From Parvularcula sp. (GTDB lineage Bacteria > Pseudomonadota > Alphaproteobacteria > Caulobacterales > Parvularculaceae): a stretch of 64,000 nt of DNA. Below, one piece after another: positions 38,007 to 48,412 of the stretch (position 1 is its first letter; every line of letters starts with the position of its first letter). The notes beneath the pieces are model-generated. The model saw only the letters and a program-made list of their open reading frames with translations. It ran no database searches and had not been told where the DNA came from. The translations under genes were made by a program, and so were the position numbers. The stretch spans positions 42,435-106,434 of the forward strand of contig PAIP01000059.1 of NCBI GenBank assembly GCA_002704915.1, read 5' to 3'.

Positions 38007-39610
38007 AAGGTCTCTCCGGCGCTTTGCCGCCACTTTATCACAGGGGCCGCTGCGATGAGACGTCTGGTATAGTCATTTTCCGGCGCGGCGAAAATCTGCC
38101 CGGTTTCGCCGCGTTCGACAATATGGCCGTTTTTCATGACCAGCACGCGGTCAGCGATATCGTGGATCACCGACAAATCATGAGTGATAAACAGAAGCGA
38201 CACGCCTCGCGAGGCAGAGAGGGATTGCAGCAAGTCGAGGATGCGATTGCGCGAGCCGATATCGAGGGCGGAGGTCGCTTCGTCGAGGATCACCACATCC
38301 GGATCCGTTGCGAGCGCCCGGGCGATGGCGATGCGCTGGCGCTGTCCCCCGGAGAAAGCGTGCGGATATTTATCGAGCGTTTCCTCATTGAGGCCGACGC
38401 TTTCGATAAGTGCTGCAGCGCGCTGGCGCTTTTGCATACGCGTCAGGGGGGCGTCGATGAGATGCAGGGGTTCGGCGACGATATCGGCGATGCGCTGGCG
38501 CGGGTTGAAACTGGAATAGGGATCCTGAAAGACAATCTGGATTTTTCGGCGCAACCGCCGCATGGAGGCCTTGTCTCTGGCGGGAAAACTTTCGCCGCCA
38601 ATGGCGGCGCGCCCTTCCGCCAGCGGATGAAGTCCAAGCAGCGCTTTCGCCAGAGTGGACTTGCCGCAGCCAGACTCGCCCACAAGCCCCAGTGTTTCGC
38701 CCTTCATGATGTCGAAATCGACATTGTGAACAGCGCGGAAGAGGGACGGCGCCGCAAACAGCGATGGGCGCCTGTTTACATAGTCGCAGGAAATGTTTTC
38801 GGCTTTCAGGACCGATTCGGTTTTCGGCGCCGCGGAGGTCTCGCGTCTCACGCGCGCCGGAATAAAATCTCTGGCGAGCGCGGAGTCGGCATGGGCGTAA
38901 AAATCATTAGCGGCTTCCTCGGCGATGATGCGGCCGTGATCCATCACTGCGATCCGGTCAGCGATGTGCGACACCACAGCGAGGTCGTGAGTGATGAGCA
39001 GGAGCGACGTACCGTCTTCTTTCACGAGGCTCTTCAAAAGATCGAGAATTTCCGCCTGTGTGGTTACGTCGAGCGCCGTTGTCGGCTCGTCGGCGATCAG
39101 CACTTTCGGTTTCATGGCGATGGCGATGGCGATGACGGCGCGCTGTCGCTGACCGCCGGAAAGTTCATGGGGCCGCTTGGCGGGAGAAACTTCCTCAGGC
39201 GGCAAACCGGCGCGGGCGAGAGCGGTCTCGGCTTTCTTTTGGGCCTCGGCGCGGCTGATCTTTTCATGCGTCTGAAAAACTTCCGCCACTTGCGCGCCGA
39301 TGGTCTGGAGCGGATTGAGCGCCGTCATGGGCTCCTGAAACACCATGGCGACTTTTCGTCCGCGAAGCTCGCACAGAGCCCGTTCGCGCATGGCTAATAT
39401 GTTCTCGCCATCCATGATGATCTTGCCGGAAAGTTGTGCGGCCCGGGGGCTCAGCCCCATCATGGCGAGCGCCGTCATGGACTTGCCGGAGCCGGATCGT
39501 CCGATCAGCCCTGTAATTTCGCCTTCGCGCAGAGAGAGCGTGACGCCGTCGAGAATCTGCGCGCCGCCTATGCTGAGAGACAGATTATCCAGCCGGATTG
39601 CGTCGGTCAC
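38003..39610 (-). CDS. Peptide ABC transporter, fused duplicated ATPase (DppD-DppF type)
   Basis: Two Walker A (GRSGSGKSMTAL, GESGCGKSTLAK) and two LSGGQRQR/FSGGQRQR signatures. Confidence 0.95.
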   Translation of the reverse strand: MTDAIRLDNLSLSIGGAQILDGVTLSLREGEITGLIGRSGSGKSMTALAMMGLSPRAAQLSGKIIMDGENILAMRERALCELRGRKVAMVFQEPMTALNPLQTIGAQVAEVFQTHEKISRAEAQKKAETALARAGLPPEEVSPAKRPHELSGGQRQRAVIAIAIAMKPKVLIADEPTTALDVTTQAEILDLLKSLVKEDGTSLLLITHDLAVVSHIADRIAVMDHGRIIAEEAANDFYAHADSALARDFIPARVRRETSAAPKTESVLKAENISCDYVNRRPSLFAAPSLFRAVHNVDFDIMKGETLGLVGESGCGKSTLAKALLGLHPLAEGRAAIGGESFPARDKASMRRLRRKIQIVFQDPYSSFNPRQRIADIVAEPLHLIDAPLTRMQKRQRAAALIESVGLNEETLDKYPHAFSGGQRQRIAIARALATDPDVVILDEATSALDIGSRNRILDLLQSLSASRGVSLLFITHDLSVIHDIADRVLVMKNGHIVERGETGQIFAAPENDYTRRLIAAAPVIKWRQSAGETL

Positions 39611-40446
39611 ATGGCCCCCACGATCCGGTGCGGGTCGAGGCGCCGGCGCAGCCCGTCGCCCAGAAGATTTAGTCCGAAGACGAACAGAAAAATCGCAAGG
39701 CCCGGAAAAATGGCGAGCCAGGGCGCGAAGCTGATCATGGTCTGGCTTTCGGCCAGCATGCGCCCCCAGCTCGGGGACGGCGGCTGCGCGCCCAGCCCTA
39801 CATAAGAGAGCGCCGCTTCGGCGAGAACGGCCAGCGAGAACTGCACCGTCGCCTGCACAATGATCACCGGCAAAATGTTCGCCAGCACATGTTCGAGAGA
39901 GATTTGAAACGCGTTCTTTCCGGCGGTTCTTGCGCTCATGACAAAGCCGCGCGTCCAGATCGGTAAGGCTGCGCCGCGGGTCAGCCGCGCGAATACGGGA
40001 ATATTGAAGATGCCGATGGCGATGATCGCGTTGACGGCGCCGGGTCCGTAAACCGCGGCGATGAGAATGGCGAGAATGATCGCGGGAAAAGCGAAAACGA
40101 CATCGCTCATGCGCATCACAGCATCTTCGACAAGTCCTTGCGTTTGCGCTGCCAAAAGACCGAGGGGAACGCCGACGAACATCCCAATGCTGACAGCGAC
40201 GAGCGCCACAAAGATCGATATGCGCGCACCGACCATGATCATGGAAAAGACATCGCGGCCTAGATGATTTGTTCCGAAAGGATGAGCAAAAGAGGGCGCC
40301 GCGAGGCGTGCGTCGGCGTCGACCAGCGCGACATCATGAGGCGTCCAGACAAAGGAGAGCAGGGCGATGAAGAGGAATAATGCGACAATCGCCGCGCCGG
40401 CGGCGAAGCCCTTGTCGCTGCGCAAACTGGCTGCGATCGCGCTCAT
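39607..40446 (-). CDS. Peptide ABC transporter permease (DppC type)
   Basis: HPFGTNHLGRDVFSMIMVGARISI; EAALSYVGLGAQPPSPSWGRMLAES. Confidence 0.94.
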   Translation of the reverse strand: MSAIAASLRSDKGFAAGAAIVALFLFIALLSFVWTPHDVALVDADARLAAPSFAHPFGTNHLGRDVFSMIMVGARISIFVALVAVSIGMFVGVPLGLLAAQTQGLVEDAVMRMSDVVFAFPAIILAILIAAVYGPGAVNAIIAIGIFNIPVFARLTRGAALPIWTRGFVMSARTAGKNAFQISLEHVLANILPVIIVQATVQFSLAVLAEAALSYVGLGAQPPSPSWGRMLAESQTMISFAPWLAIFPGLAIFLFVFGLNLLGDGLRRRLDPHRIVGAM

Positions 40447-43058
40447 CGCCGTTCCCCGTGAAGGCGCGGGTCGACAATGGCGTAGGCGAGATCGATCAGA
40501 AAGGCGATGGCGACCACAGCGAAGACAAGCACCATGACGACGCTTTCGACGACGATCAGGTCGCGCTGTGCGATCGCCTGAAACACCATGCGGCCGAGAC
40601 CCGGCAAATAGAAGACGTTTTCAATGATGACGCCGCCGGCGAGCAGGAAGGCGAATTGCAGGCCCAATATGGTCAGCACCGGGATGAGCGCATTTCTGAG
40701 TGCATGACCGGTCAGGGTTTCGCGCCGCGTAAGACCTTTTGCGCGCGCCGTGCGGATATAATCCTCGCGCAGGGTTTCAATGGTCGACGACCGCATGATC
40801 TGTGTCAGGATCGCCGCCTGCGGAATGGCGAGCGCAATGGCGGGAAGCAGCAGCGCCTTCAGGGCGGAAAAGAAACCGGCGTCCCAGCCGGGAAAGCCGC
40901 CGGCGGAAAACCAGCGAAACGCAACGGCGAAGATCATCACCAGCAGGATCGCGAGCCAGAAATTCGGGATGGCGACGCCGGCTTGCGCCGTCGCGACGAT
41001 GGCTTTGCCGGATGCGCGGTCGCGGCGCGCTGCGGCGGCAAGACCCGCCGGGATGCCGATAGCGGTCGAGATGGCGAAGGCGAGGAGGGCGAGTGGCAGC
41101 GACACCCAAATGCGCTCCGCCATCAACTCGGCGACCGGCGTGCGGTAAGTGTAGCTGACGCCGAAATCGCCCATGGCGAGCCCGCCGATCCAGCTTGCAT
41201 AGCGCGCGATCAGCGACTGATTGAGCCCCAGCTCTTCGCGCAGCGCATCGACGGCGGCGGGGTCGGCGTTCAGCCCCATCATGAACGCCGCCGGATCGCC
41301 TGGCGCGATTTCAATCAGAAAGAAAATCACCAGCGACGCGGTGAACAGTGTCAGCGCCATGGAGGCGGCGCGGCTGGCGAGAAAAGCAGGACTAGCTCTG
41401 GCGAACACCGCGACCACGGTGAAGGCGAGTGCGATAACAACGAATATCGGCCAGAGCGGAAGCATGCGCGTTGGATGATCTCCGGGAGCCAATGGTGCGC
41501 GCCCGACGACATCAGCGTCGGTGAGATCATTGGCCTGCACTGGCGCATTGGCCCACACGCCCGTTACGTCTTTCGACCAGACCGCAATTTTCGGACTGGA
41601 GGCGATGAACACATTCACCGCATCCTCCGCGATGATCTCTTGCGCCTCGTGCAACAGCGCATCGCGGCGCGCCGGATTGGTTTCTCCGCGCAGAACAGCG
41701 ATCACCTTGTTGAAAGCGTCGCTATGATACTGAAAATAATAATCGTCGCGCGCATAGATATCGATATCCACAGGCTCGGTGTGGGAAACGATGGTGAGAT
41801 CGTAGTTCTTATTGGCGAAGACCTGGTCGAGCCATTGCGCCCATTCGATATTGCGGATCTCGACTTTAACTCCAACAGCTTCGAGCTGCGCCGCGATCAC
41901 CTCGCCGCCGCGGCGCGCATAGGCCGGCGGGGGCAGGGCAAGCGTGGTTTCGAAGCCGTCGGGATAGCCAGCTTCCGCCAGCAGACGCCGTGCTTCCGCC
42001 GGGTCGTATGGGTAAAGACCGGTGAGGTCTTCATAGGAAGGATGATGCGGCGGAAAATGGCTGCCAATCGGCGTTCCAAAGCCGAAGAGGCCTGCTTCGA
42101 TGACGGCTTGCTTGTCGATGGCGTGATTGAGCGCGCGGCGAACGCGAATATCGTCAAAAGGCGGGACGCCATTATTGATGGCGAGAATCATTTCCCCTTC
42201 GCCCGTGCCGGTGACGATCTTGAAGCGATCATCGCGTTCGATCAGTCCGAGATTTTCCGCCGCCGGATAATTCGGGAAGCCGTCCACATCGCCAGCCATC
42301 AGGGCTGCAAAAGCGGCGGTCGGGTCGGGAATGAAAATGAAATTGATCCGGTCGAGCGCCGGGCGGTTCCCCCAATAGTCATCATTGCGGACAAGCGTCG
42401 CGGAGGCGCCTCTGCGCCAGCGCAGGAATTTGAACGGGCCTGTGCCGACCGGGTTGCTGGCATTGGTCGCGGCGCTTTCCTCGGCGACAATGACCGCGTC
42501 GCCCCAGCCGAGATAAGTGGGGAACGCGCCGAGCGGTTCATTCAGGGTGATGCGTACTGAATAGGGGCCAGTCGCGCGCGCCTCATTGATTATTTCAAAG
42601 ATCGGGCGTTGTGCGTTTGTAGATTCCGGCGCTTTCGCGCGGTTCAGCGTGAAGACGACATCTTCCGCGTCGAACGATGTTCCATCGTGAAATGTGACAC
42701 CTTCGCGCAACTTGAAATCGTAAATGCGCCCGTCCCCGGAAACGGTCCAGCTTTCCGCGAGGAGGGGCGAGACAGCGCCGTCTTCATTAATGCGGGTCAG
42801 CCCCTCGAAGACATTGGCGTAAACGATTTCGTCAATCGCCGCCGCCGCGCCGCTGGTGGGGTCGAGATTGGGGGGCTCAAGCTGTACGCCGATATTGAGC
42901 GCCCCGGCAGCGTGCGCCGGAGAAATGGACAAGGCCGCCGCCAGAACCAGAAGGGCGCGCAGCATCGTCAGACGAAACATGTCGGCCTTGGCCGGCATTG
43001 GCGCTCCTTGGGGCGGCGTCGGATTTCGTCTGTTTATCAGGCTTTTAGGCTGGATCAA
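40443..43058 (-). CDS. Fusion of family 5 solute-binding protein and DppB-type permease
   Basis: N-terminal SBP (LEPPNLDPTSGAAAAIDEIVYANVFEGLTRIN...), linker TM LWPIFVVIALAFTVVAVFA, then DppB (LIEIAPGDPAAFMMGLN...IRTARAKGLTRRETLTGHALRNALIPVLTILGLQ). Confidence 0.92.
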   Translation of the reverse strand: MIQPKSLINRRNPTPPQGAPMPAKADMFRLTMLRALLVLAAALSISPAHAAGALNIGVQLEPPNLDPTSGAAAAIDEIVYANVFEGLTRINEDGAVSPLLAESWTVSGDGRIYDFKLREGVTFHDGTSFDAEDVVFTLNRAKAPESTNAQRPIFEIINEARATGPYSVRITLNEPLGAFPTYLGWGDAVIVAEESAATNASNPVGTGPFKFLRWRRGASATLVRNDDYWGNRPALDRINFIFIPDPTAAFAALMAGDVDGFPNYPAAENLGLIERDDRFKIVTGTGEGEMILAINNGVPPFDDIRVRRALNHAIDKQAVIEAGLFGFGTPIGSHFPPHHPSYEDLTGLYPYDPAEARRLLAEAGYPDGFETTLALPPPAYARRGGEVIAAQLEAVGVKVEIRNIEWAQWLDQVFANKNYDLTIVSHTEPVDIDIYARDDYYFQYHSDAFNKVIAVLRGETNPARRDALLHEAQEIIAEDAVNVFIASSPKIAVWSKDVTGVWANAPVQANDLTDADVVGRAPLAPGDHPTRMLPLWPIFVVIALAFTVVAVFARASPAFLASRAASMALTLFTASLVIFFLIEIAPGDPAAFMMGLNADPAAVDALREELGLNQSLIARYASWIGGLAMGDFGVSYTYRTPVAELMAERIWVSLPLALLAFAISTAIGIPAGLAAAARRDRASGKAIVATAQAGVAIPNFWLAILLVMIFAVAFRWFSAGGFPGWDAGFFSALKALLLPAIALAIPQAAILTQIMRSSTIETLREDYIRTARAKGLTRRETLTGHALRNALIPVLTILGLQFAFLLAGGVIIENVFYLPGLGRMVFQAIAQRDLIVVESVVMVLVFAVVAIAFLIDLAYAIVDPRLHGERR

Positions 43059-43095
43059 GAAACGCTTTTGAGAGCAGGGGCTTGCAGCCGTTCTC

Positions 43096-43959
43096 TTAGG
43101 GCCATTTGGCCAGCGGCGGCAGGGAAGAGAGAATCGACGTCACATTGCCGCCGGTCTTGAGACCGAAGGTGGTGCCGCGATCATAGAGCAGGTTGAACTC
43201 GGCGTAGCGACCGCGCTGGATCAGCTGCTTTTCGCGGTCGTCGTCGGTCCAGGGCTGGTCCATGCGTTTGGCGACAAGCTTCGGATAGATGTCGCGGAAG
43301 GCCCTGCCCACATCCTGAGTGAAGGCAAAGTCCTTGTCCCAGTCGCCGGAATTATGGCGGTCGTAAAAAATACCGCCGACGCCGCGCGGTTCGTTTCGGT
43401 GCGGCAGATAAAAATACTCATCGCACCATTTTTTAAACTTCGGAAAATAGTCCGCATCATGAGCGTCGCAAGCGGCTTTATAGGCGGCGTGGAACTCTCG
43501 CGCGTCTTCGTGATTTTCATCGCGATAGGCGGGGTGCATGGGGTTAAGGTCGCCTCCGCCGCCGAACCACCATTTGGTGGTGGCGATCATGCGCGTGTTC
43601 ATGTGAGCGGCGGGCGCATGCGGGTTGCGCGTATGGGCGATCAGCGAAATGCCAGACGCCCAGAAACGCGGGTCCTCCTCCGCGCCCGGTATCTGCTTGC
43701 GGAATTCTTCGGAGAATTCGCCGTGAACGGTGGAAACGTGAACGCCCGCCTTTTCAAAGACGCGTCCGTGAAGTATGCCCATTTCGCCGCCACCTTGATC
43801 GGGTCCGCGCTCCCAGGACGTGATCTCGAACTTGCCCGGCGCCAAGTGGGCGTAAAGTTCCCCGGCCTCGCCTTCGAGACGCTCAAACGAGGCGCAAATC
43901 TGGTCGCGCAAGGTCACGAACCAGGCTTTGGCGGTTTCCTTGTTCTGTTCAAAACTCAT
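43096..43959 (-). CDS. hemF: Oxygen-dependent coproporphyrinogen III oxidase
   Basis: [93 protein letters not shown]. Confidence 0.97.
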   Translation of the reverse strand: MSFEQNKETAKAWFVTLRDQICASFERLEGEAGELYAHLAPGKFEITSWERGPDQGGGEMGILHGRVFEKAGVHVSTVHGEFSEEFRKQIPGAEEDPRFWASGISLIAHTRNPHAPAAHMNTRMIATTKWWFGGGGDLNPMHPAYRDENHEDAREFHAAYKAACDAHDADYFPKFKKWCDEYFYLPHRNEPRGVGGIFYDRHNSGDWDKDFAFTQDVGRAFRDIYPKLVAKRMDQPWTDDDREKQLIQRGRYAEFNLLYDRGTTFGLKTGGNVTSILSSLPPLAKWP

Positions 43960-44080
43960 CGAGGGGTCCTTTTTCGGGCGTTCCCGGTCTATGCTTTTCC
44001 CTGCGTCCGGTCAAAGGCCGGCCCGGAACGAAACCCTCTTTCGTCTTGTTATACCAGCACAAGAAAAGCGAGGTGAAATC

Positions 44081-44566
44081 ATGCGAGATTTAGCGGATCA
44101 GATTACCTGGGTTGTGGTGGCGGACGGCGAAAAAGCCTTGATATTTGTTAATGACGATACGCCCGAGCAGCCCTTTTTAAACGTGATTTCCAAAGACAAG
44201 ATCGACAATCCGCCGACGCGCGAACAGGCGGCGAATCGCCGGGGTCGGTTCAATGACGCCGGCGCAGGAGGCGCGCAACGCTCCGCCGTGGCGGACACTG
44301 ACTGGCACGAGTTTGAAAAAGAACGTTTTGCGAAAGACTTTGCCGAGACGCTGAACAAGGCGGCGATGAAAAACAAATTCGATCACCTCGTCCTGTTCGC
44401 GCCGCCCCAGGCGCTCGGCCGGCTGCGCAAGGAGCTGCACAAGGAAGTGGAGCAGCGCCTCACCTTTACGGTCGACAACGACCTGACGAACCACCCGGTC
44501 GACGAAATCGAAACGCATCTTGCGAAAGCCTATAAAGAGGAGGCGGCTGCGAAACCGCTCGCCTAG
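44081..44566 (+). CDS. Host attachment protein family
   Basis: TWVVVADGEKALIF...RRGRFNDAGAGGAQRSAVADTDWHEFEKERFAKDFAETLNKAAMKNKFDHLVLFAPPQALGRLRKELHKEV. Confidence 0.8.
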   Translation: MRDLADQITWVVVADGEKALIFVNDDTPEQPFLNVISKDKIDNPPTREQAANRRGRFNDAGAGGAQRSAVADTDWHEFEKERFAKDFAETLNKAAMKNKFDHLVLFAPPQALGRLRKELHKEVEQRLTFTVDNDLTNHPVDEIETHLAKAYKEEAAAKPLA

Positions 44567-45324
44567 CCGCCTTCGAAATAATCGCGCGTCGCCTCGTCGG
44601 CAGGGAACATCAATTCGATGCGGATATCGCTTGCGCCGATATCCTGAACCGAGCCGAAATGCGCGATTGTAGAGAAGAGCGACAGGCGAACGTCCTCAAG
44701 GCGCAGCACGGTCGGAACCACAGCCTGACTGTAATCTGCCGTGCTTTTGAACGCTTGCAGCCGTGAGTGCCGGGCGAAGCGATCAGCGAAGTCTTCAAGC
44801 TTGTCATCGCCGCCATAGTGGATGATTTCGCTCTTCAAGCGGCTGAGAATGATTAGCGCGTTATCTTCCCAGTTTTCCACTGTGCTGCCATCGCCAAGTT
44901 CTAGCATGACTTCAAGCATATTGGCGCTTCCCCCTACGCCCACGGCGGCAAACAATGCGGCTGCTCCGTGATTGGCGTCAGTGATGTTCCACCAGCGGTC
45001 GATGGCGACTCCGGGAAAGGGGGCATGATTGTCGAGCATCATTTTTACCGCATTACGCACAGGCTCAAGCGCCTTGTCGTCGAAAGGCAAGGCTGGGTAA
45101 ACCGGCGCAAAGCCCGCTGAATGCAGCGCCCTGTTCGCCGTCTCCTTGGGCATGGCGAGCGCGTCGGTCAGCCTTAAAACCATGGCGCGGCTGGGACGCG
45201 AGCGCCCCGATTCAAGAAAGCTGAGATGCCGCGCCGACATGCCGGCCTCCAGGCTGAGCTGAAGCTGGCTGAGCCGGCGCAAATCGCGCCACTCCCGTAT
45301 AATGTCGCCGAAAGCGTTCGACAT
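44563..45324 (-). CDS. XRE family regulator with MmyB-like ligand-binding domain
   Basis: REWRDLRRLSQLQLSLEAGMSARHLSFLESGRSRPSRAMVLRLTDALAMP; W-N-I-T-D-A-N-H domain. Confidence 0.9.
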   Translation of the reverse strand: MSNAFGDIIREWRDLRRLSQLQLSLEAGMSARHLSFLESGRSRPSRAMVLRLTDALAMPKETANRALHSAGFAPVYPALPFDDKALEPVRNAVKMMLDNHAPFPGVAIDRWWNITDANHGAAALFAAVGVGGSANMLEVMLELGDGSTVENWEDNALIILSRLKSEIIHYGGDDKLEDFADRFARHSRLQAFKSTADYSQAVVPTVLRLEDVRLSLFSTIAHFGSVQDIGASDIRIELMFPADEATRDYFEGG

Positions 45325-45446
45325 CAGGTGCTCCTCGCGAACCTCTATAGCGTTTTCACACGCGCCGCGCGCTTACCTCTGACGTAATTGTCCGACTGCG
45401 GCGCCGATCCCATCATGATCCTGAAACCCAATCAGGAGAATAAACC

Positions 45447-45893
45447 ATGTCGCCAACCACCGCCGCCGCGCTGATGCGGGCCCTCGCCGCCTTCTTTTTC
45501 ATCGCCGCGCTGATATTTGCATCAGGAGCGTTTCCCGGGCTCGATGGCTTATCGATTCTGATGCACGACTTTGTCGACTTTCCGCTGGACGGAACAACAG
45601 GGCCCTATACCGAAGACGCGCGCTGGTTCAGCGCCATCGGCGGCGGCGTCTTCGCGAGCCTCTGTGTTGTAATGTGGATGATCTTCGCCCCGGCGATTGA
45701 AAATGGCGACAAGCAGATTGTTCGCAGCGCCATTATCTCAATTTTGGTGTGGTTCGTGATCGACAGCGCCGGGTCCGTCGCAGCCGGCGTGCCCGTGAAC
45801 GTGGCCTTTAATGTGCTGTTTCTCGCCATGCTGATGGCGCCGCTGACGCTCGTCCGGGAGCCGTCCGGCGTTGGCGCGGCAAGCCGGGCCTAA
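45447..45893 (+). CDS. Hypothetical membrane protein
   Basis: 148 aa with four hydrophobic segments; divergent from XRE regulator. Confidence 0.7.
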   Translation: MSPTTAAALMRALAAFFFIAALIFASGAFPGLDGLSILMHDFVDFPLDGTTGPYTEDARWFSAIGGGVFASLCVVMWMIFAPAIENGDKQIVRSAIISILVWFVIDSAGSVAAGVPVNVAFNVLFLAMLMAPLTLVREPSGVGAASRA

Positions 45894-46339
45894 GCCCATC
45901 CGGTCTGGCGGCGGGCTTCGGCGAGCGCCACCGCCGCCGCCGTTGCGACATTGAGGGAGCGCGCGCCCGAAGCGATGGGGATCCGCAGACGCGCATTGGC
46001 GCGCTCATGGACCTCGTCCGGGGCGCCGGCGCTCTCCCGGCCCATGAGGATGATGTCGTCCGGCCGGAACGAAAACTCCCAAATGGTTTCGTTGGCTTTG
46101 GTGGTGAGCAGGATCAGCCGCGCAGGGCCGAGCGTTTCCAGAAAGGCCGTCCAGCCCGGATGAGCGCGCGGCGGGGCGGCCGTCGCCCCATAGTCCATGG
46201 CGACCCGGCGGACCTCGCGCGAATCAAGCGGAAACCCGCAAGGCTCGATCACATCCATCCCTGCGCCGAAGCAGGCCGCGGCGCGGATTGCCGCGCCTAC
46301 ATTTTGCGGAATGTCAGGCTGATAAAGGGCGAGGCGCAT
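45890..46339 (-). CDS. trmL: tRNA (cytidine(34)-2'-O)-methyltransferase
   Basis: MRLALYQPDIPQNVGAAIRAAACFGAGMDVIEPCGFPLD; ILMGRESAGAPDEVHERANARLRIPI. Confidence 0.92.
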   Translation of the reverse strand: MRLALYQPDIPQNVGAAIRAAACFGAGMDVIEPCGFPLDSREVRRVAMDYGATAAPPRAHPGWTAFLETLGPARLILLTTKANETIWEFSFRPDDIILMGRESAGAPDEVHERANARLRIPIASGARSLNVATAAAVALAEARRQTGWA

Positions 46340-46493
46340 GAAGCTGATTTTCCAAGGATTTTCGGAGCAGTCACTGAGCCGCAGCGACGCTAGGCCGCAG
46401 CGCGTCGTCGCCTAGACTTTGTACATAGGACATGTCAAACACCCCGGCGATTCTTCTTATGGGGCGCATCCTTCCTAAAGGCGTAAGAGAGCC

Positions 46494-47090
46494 ATGACGA
46501 CATCTGACATGAGCGATGACGGCGAACCGACCCGCCGCGACTTTATTCACATCTTTGGCGCGGCGACCGCCGCCGCCGGCGCAGGCGCGGTGCTCTGGCC
46601 GCTGGTTCATCAGATGAACCCCGACGCCTCGGTGCTGGCGCTGTCGACCAAGGAAGTCGACCTCTCGGCGGTGCCGGAGGGGCAGGCCATCAAGGTGATG
46701 TGGCAGGGCAAGCCGGTCTTCATCCGCCACCGCACGCCGGCGGAAATCGAAGAGGCGAAGTCCGTCGCTATTGCGCAGCTCAAGGATCCGGTCGCGCGCA
46801 ACGCCAATCTGTCTGGCACGGAAGAGGCAACGGATGAAAACATCGTCACCGGCGCCTCCGGCGAAGCGCATGAGCCCTGGCTGATCCTTGTGGGTGTATG
46901 CACCCATCTCGGCTGTATTCCTCTTGGCACCAGCGCCGGCGAAAGCCGCGGCGATTTCGGGGGCTGGTTCTGCCCCTGTCACGGATCTCACTACGATCTC
47001 GCAGGCCGCATTCGCAAAGGTCCCGCGCCGGAGAACCTCCTGGTGCCGCCTTATCAGTTCGTCACCGACACTGTCGTGAAGATCGGCTAG
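46494..47090 (+). CDS. petA: Ubiquinol-cytochrome c reductase iron-sulfur subunit (Rieske)
   Basis: [10 protein letters not shown] and [24 protein letters not shown]. Confidence 0.97.
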   Translation: MTTSDMSDDGEPTRRDFIHIFGAATAAAGAGAVLWPLVHQMNPDASVLALSTKEVDLSAVPEGQAIKVMWQGKPVFIRHRTPAEIEEAKSVAIAQLKDPVARNANLSGTEEATDENIVTGASGEAHEPWLILVGVCTHLGCIPLGTSAGESRGDFGGWFCPCHGSHYDLAGRIRKGPAPENLLVPPYQFVTDTVVKIG

Positions 47091-47104
47091 GGGAGCGAGA
47101 GATA

Positions 47105-48397
47105 ATGAGCCACGTTTCCAATTACAATCCGTCGAGCGGCATCGAGAAATGGCTGGACAAGCGTCTGCCGATTATCCGCATGAGTGCGGATTTCATGGAT
47201 TTTCCAACGCCGAAGAACCTCAATTACTGGTACACCTTCGGCGCCATTCTCGCTGTGTGTCTGGTGATCCAGATTATCACCGGCATCGTGCTCGCGATGC
47301 ATTATACGCCGCACACCGACATGGCTTTCCAAAGCGTCGAGCATATCATGCGCGATGTGAATTACGGCTGGCTTTTGCGCTATATCCACGCCAACGGCGC
47401 GTCCATGTTCTTCCTCGCCGTTTATATCCATATGTTCCGCGGGCTCTATTACGGCTCCTATAAAGAGCCGCGCGAAGTCGTGTGGATGCTTGGCGTCGTG
47501 ATCTTCCTGTTGATGATGGCGACCGCGTTCATGGGCTATGTGCTTCCCTGGGGTCAGATGTCCTATTGGGGCGCGACGGTGATCACCAACCTGTTTTCGG
47601 CGATCCCTGTTGTGGGTGAATCGATCCGTACGCTGCTCTGGGGCGGCTTCTCGGTCGACAACCCGACGCTGAACCGCTTCTTCTCGCTGCACTATTTGTT
47701 GCCGTTTGCGATTTTCGGCGTGGTGGCGCTCCACATCTGGGCGTTCCACACCTCGGGCAACAACAACCCGTCGGGCGTCGAGATCAAGGACGTCAAGAAA
47801 GACGCGGTGCCGTTCCACCCCTATTACACGGTGAAGGACGGCTTCGCGATCGTTGTCTTCCTGATCCTCTTTGCGGCTTTCGTCTTCTTCAATCCGAACG
47901 GTCTCGGCCACCCGGACAACTATATCGAGGCGAACCCGCTGTCGACGCCGGCGCATATCGTGCCGGAATGGTATTTCCTGCCGTTTTACGCCATGCTGCG
48001 CGCCATCACCTTCGATGTGGGTCCGATCTCGTCAAAGCTCGGCGGCGTCCTTGTCATGTTCTCGTCGATCCTGATCCTGTTCGTGCTGCCCTGGCTCGAC
48101 ACCTCAAAGGTGCGCTCCATGCGCTATCGGCCGGTGGCGAAGCTCTGGTTCGTTCTGTTTGTGATCGCCTGCATCGCGCTTGGTTACCTCGGCGGCAAAC
48201 CGGCGGAAGGCATCTATGTGATGTGGGCGCAGATCGCGACGGCTTATTACTTCGCGTTCTTCCTCATCATCCTGCCGCTTCTCGGCATTCTCGAAACCCC
48301 GAAACCGCTGCCGCGCTCCATCTCGGAGTCGGTGCTGCATAGATCCGCGAAACCTGAAAGCTCGGCGGCGCCTGGCGCGCCGGCGGCGGCTGAATAA
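47105..48397 (+). CDS. petB: Cytochrome b
   Basis: [48 protein letters not shown]. Confidence 0.97.
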   Translation: MSHVSNYNPSSGIEKWLDKRLPIIRMSADFMDFPTPKNLNYWYTFGAILAVCLVIQIITGIVLAMHYTPHTDMAFQSVEHIMRDVNYGWLLRYIHANGASMFFLAVYIHMFRGLYYGSYKEPREVVWMLGVVIFLLMMATAFMGYVLPWGQMSYWGATVITNLFSAIPVVGESIRTLLWGGFSVDNPTLNRFFSLHYLLPFAIFGVVALHIWAFHTSGNNNPSGVEIKDVKKDAVPFHPYYTVKDGFAIVVFLILFAAFVFFNPNGLGHPDNYIEANPLSTPAHIVPEWYFLPFYAMLRAITFDVGPISSKLGGVLVMFSSILILFVLPWLDTSKVRSMRYRPVAKLWFVLFVIACIALGYLGGKPAEGIYVMWAQIATAYYFAFFLIILPLLGILETPKPLPRSISESVLHRSAKPESSAAPGAPAAAE

Positions 48398-48412
48398 GGG
48401 ACGCTCTCCGTG

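Noticed and set aside
46898-47104. N-terminal extension of the cytochrome b ORF
   Set aside because: Overlaps the Rieske gene in another frame; the ATG at 47105 gives the normal cytochrome b start.
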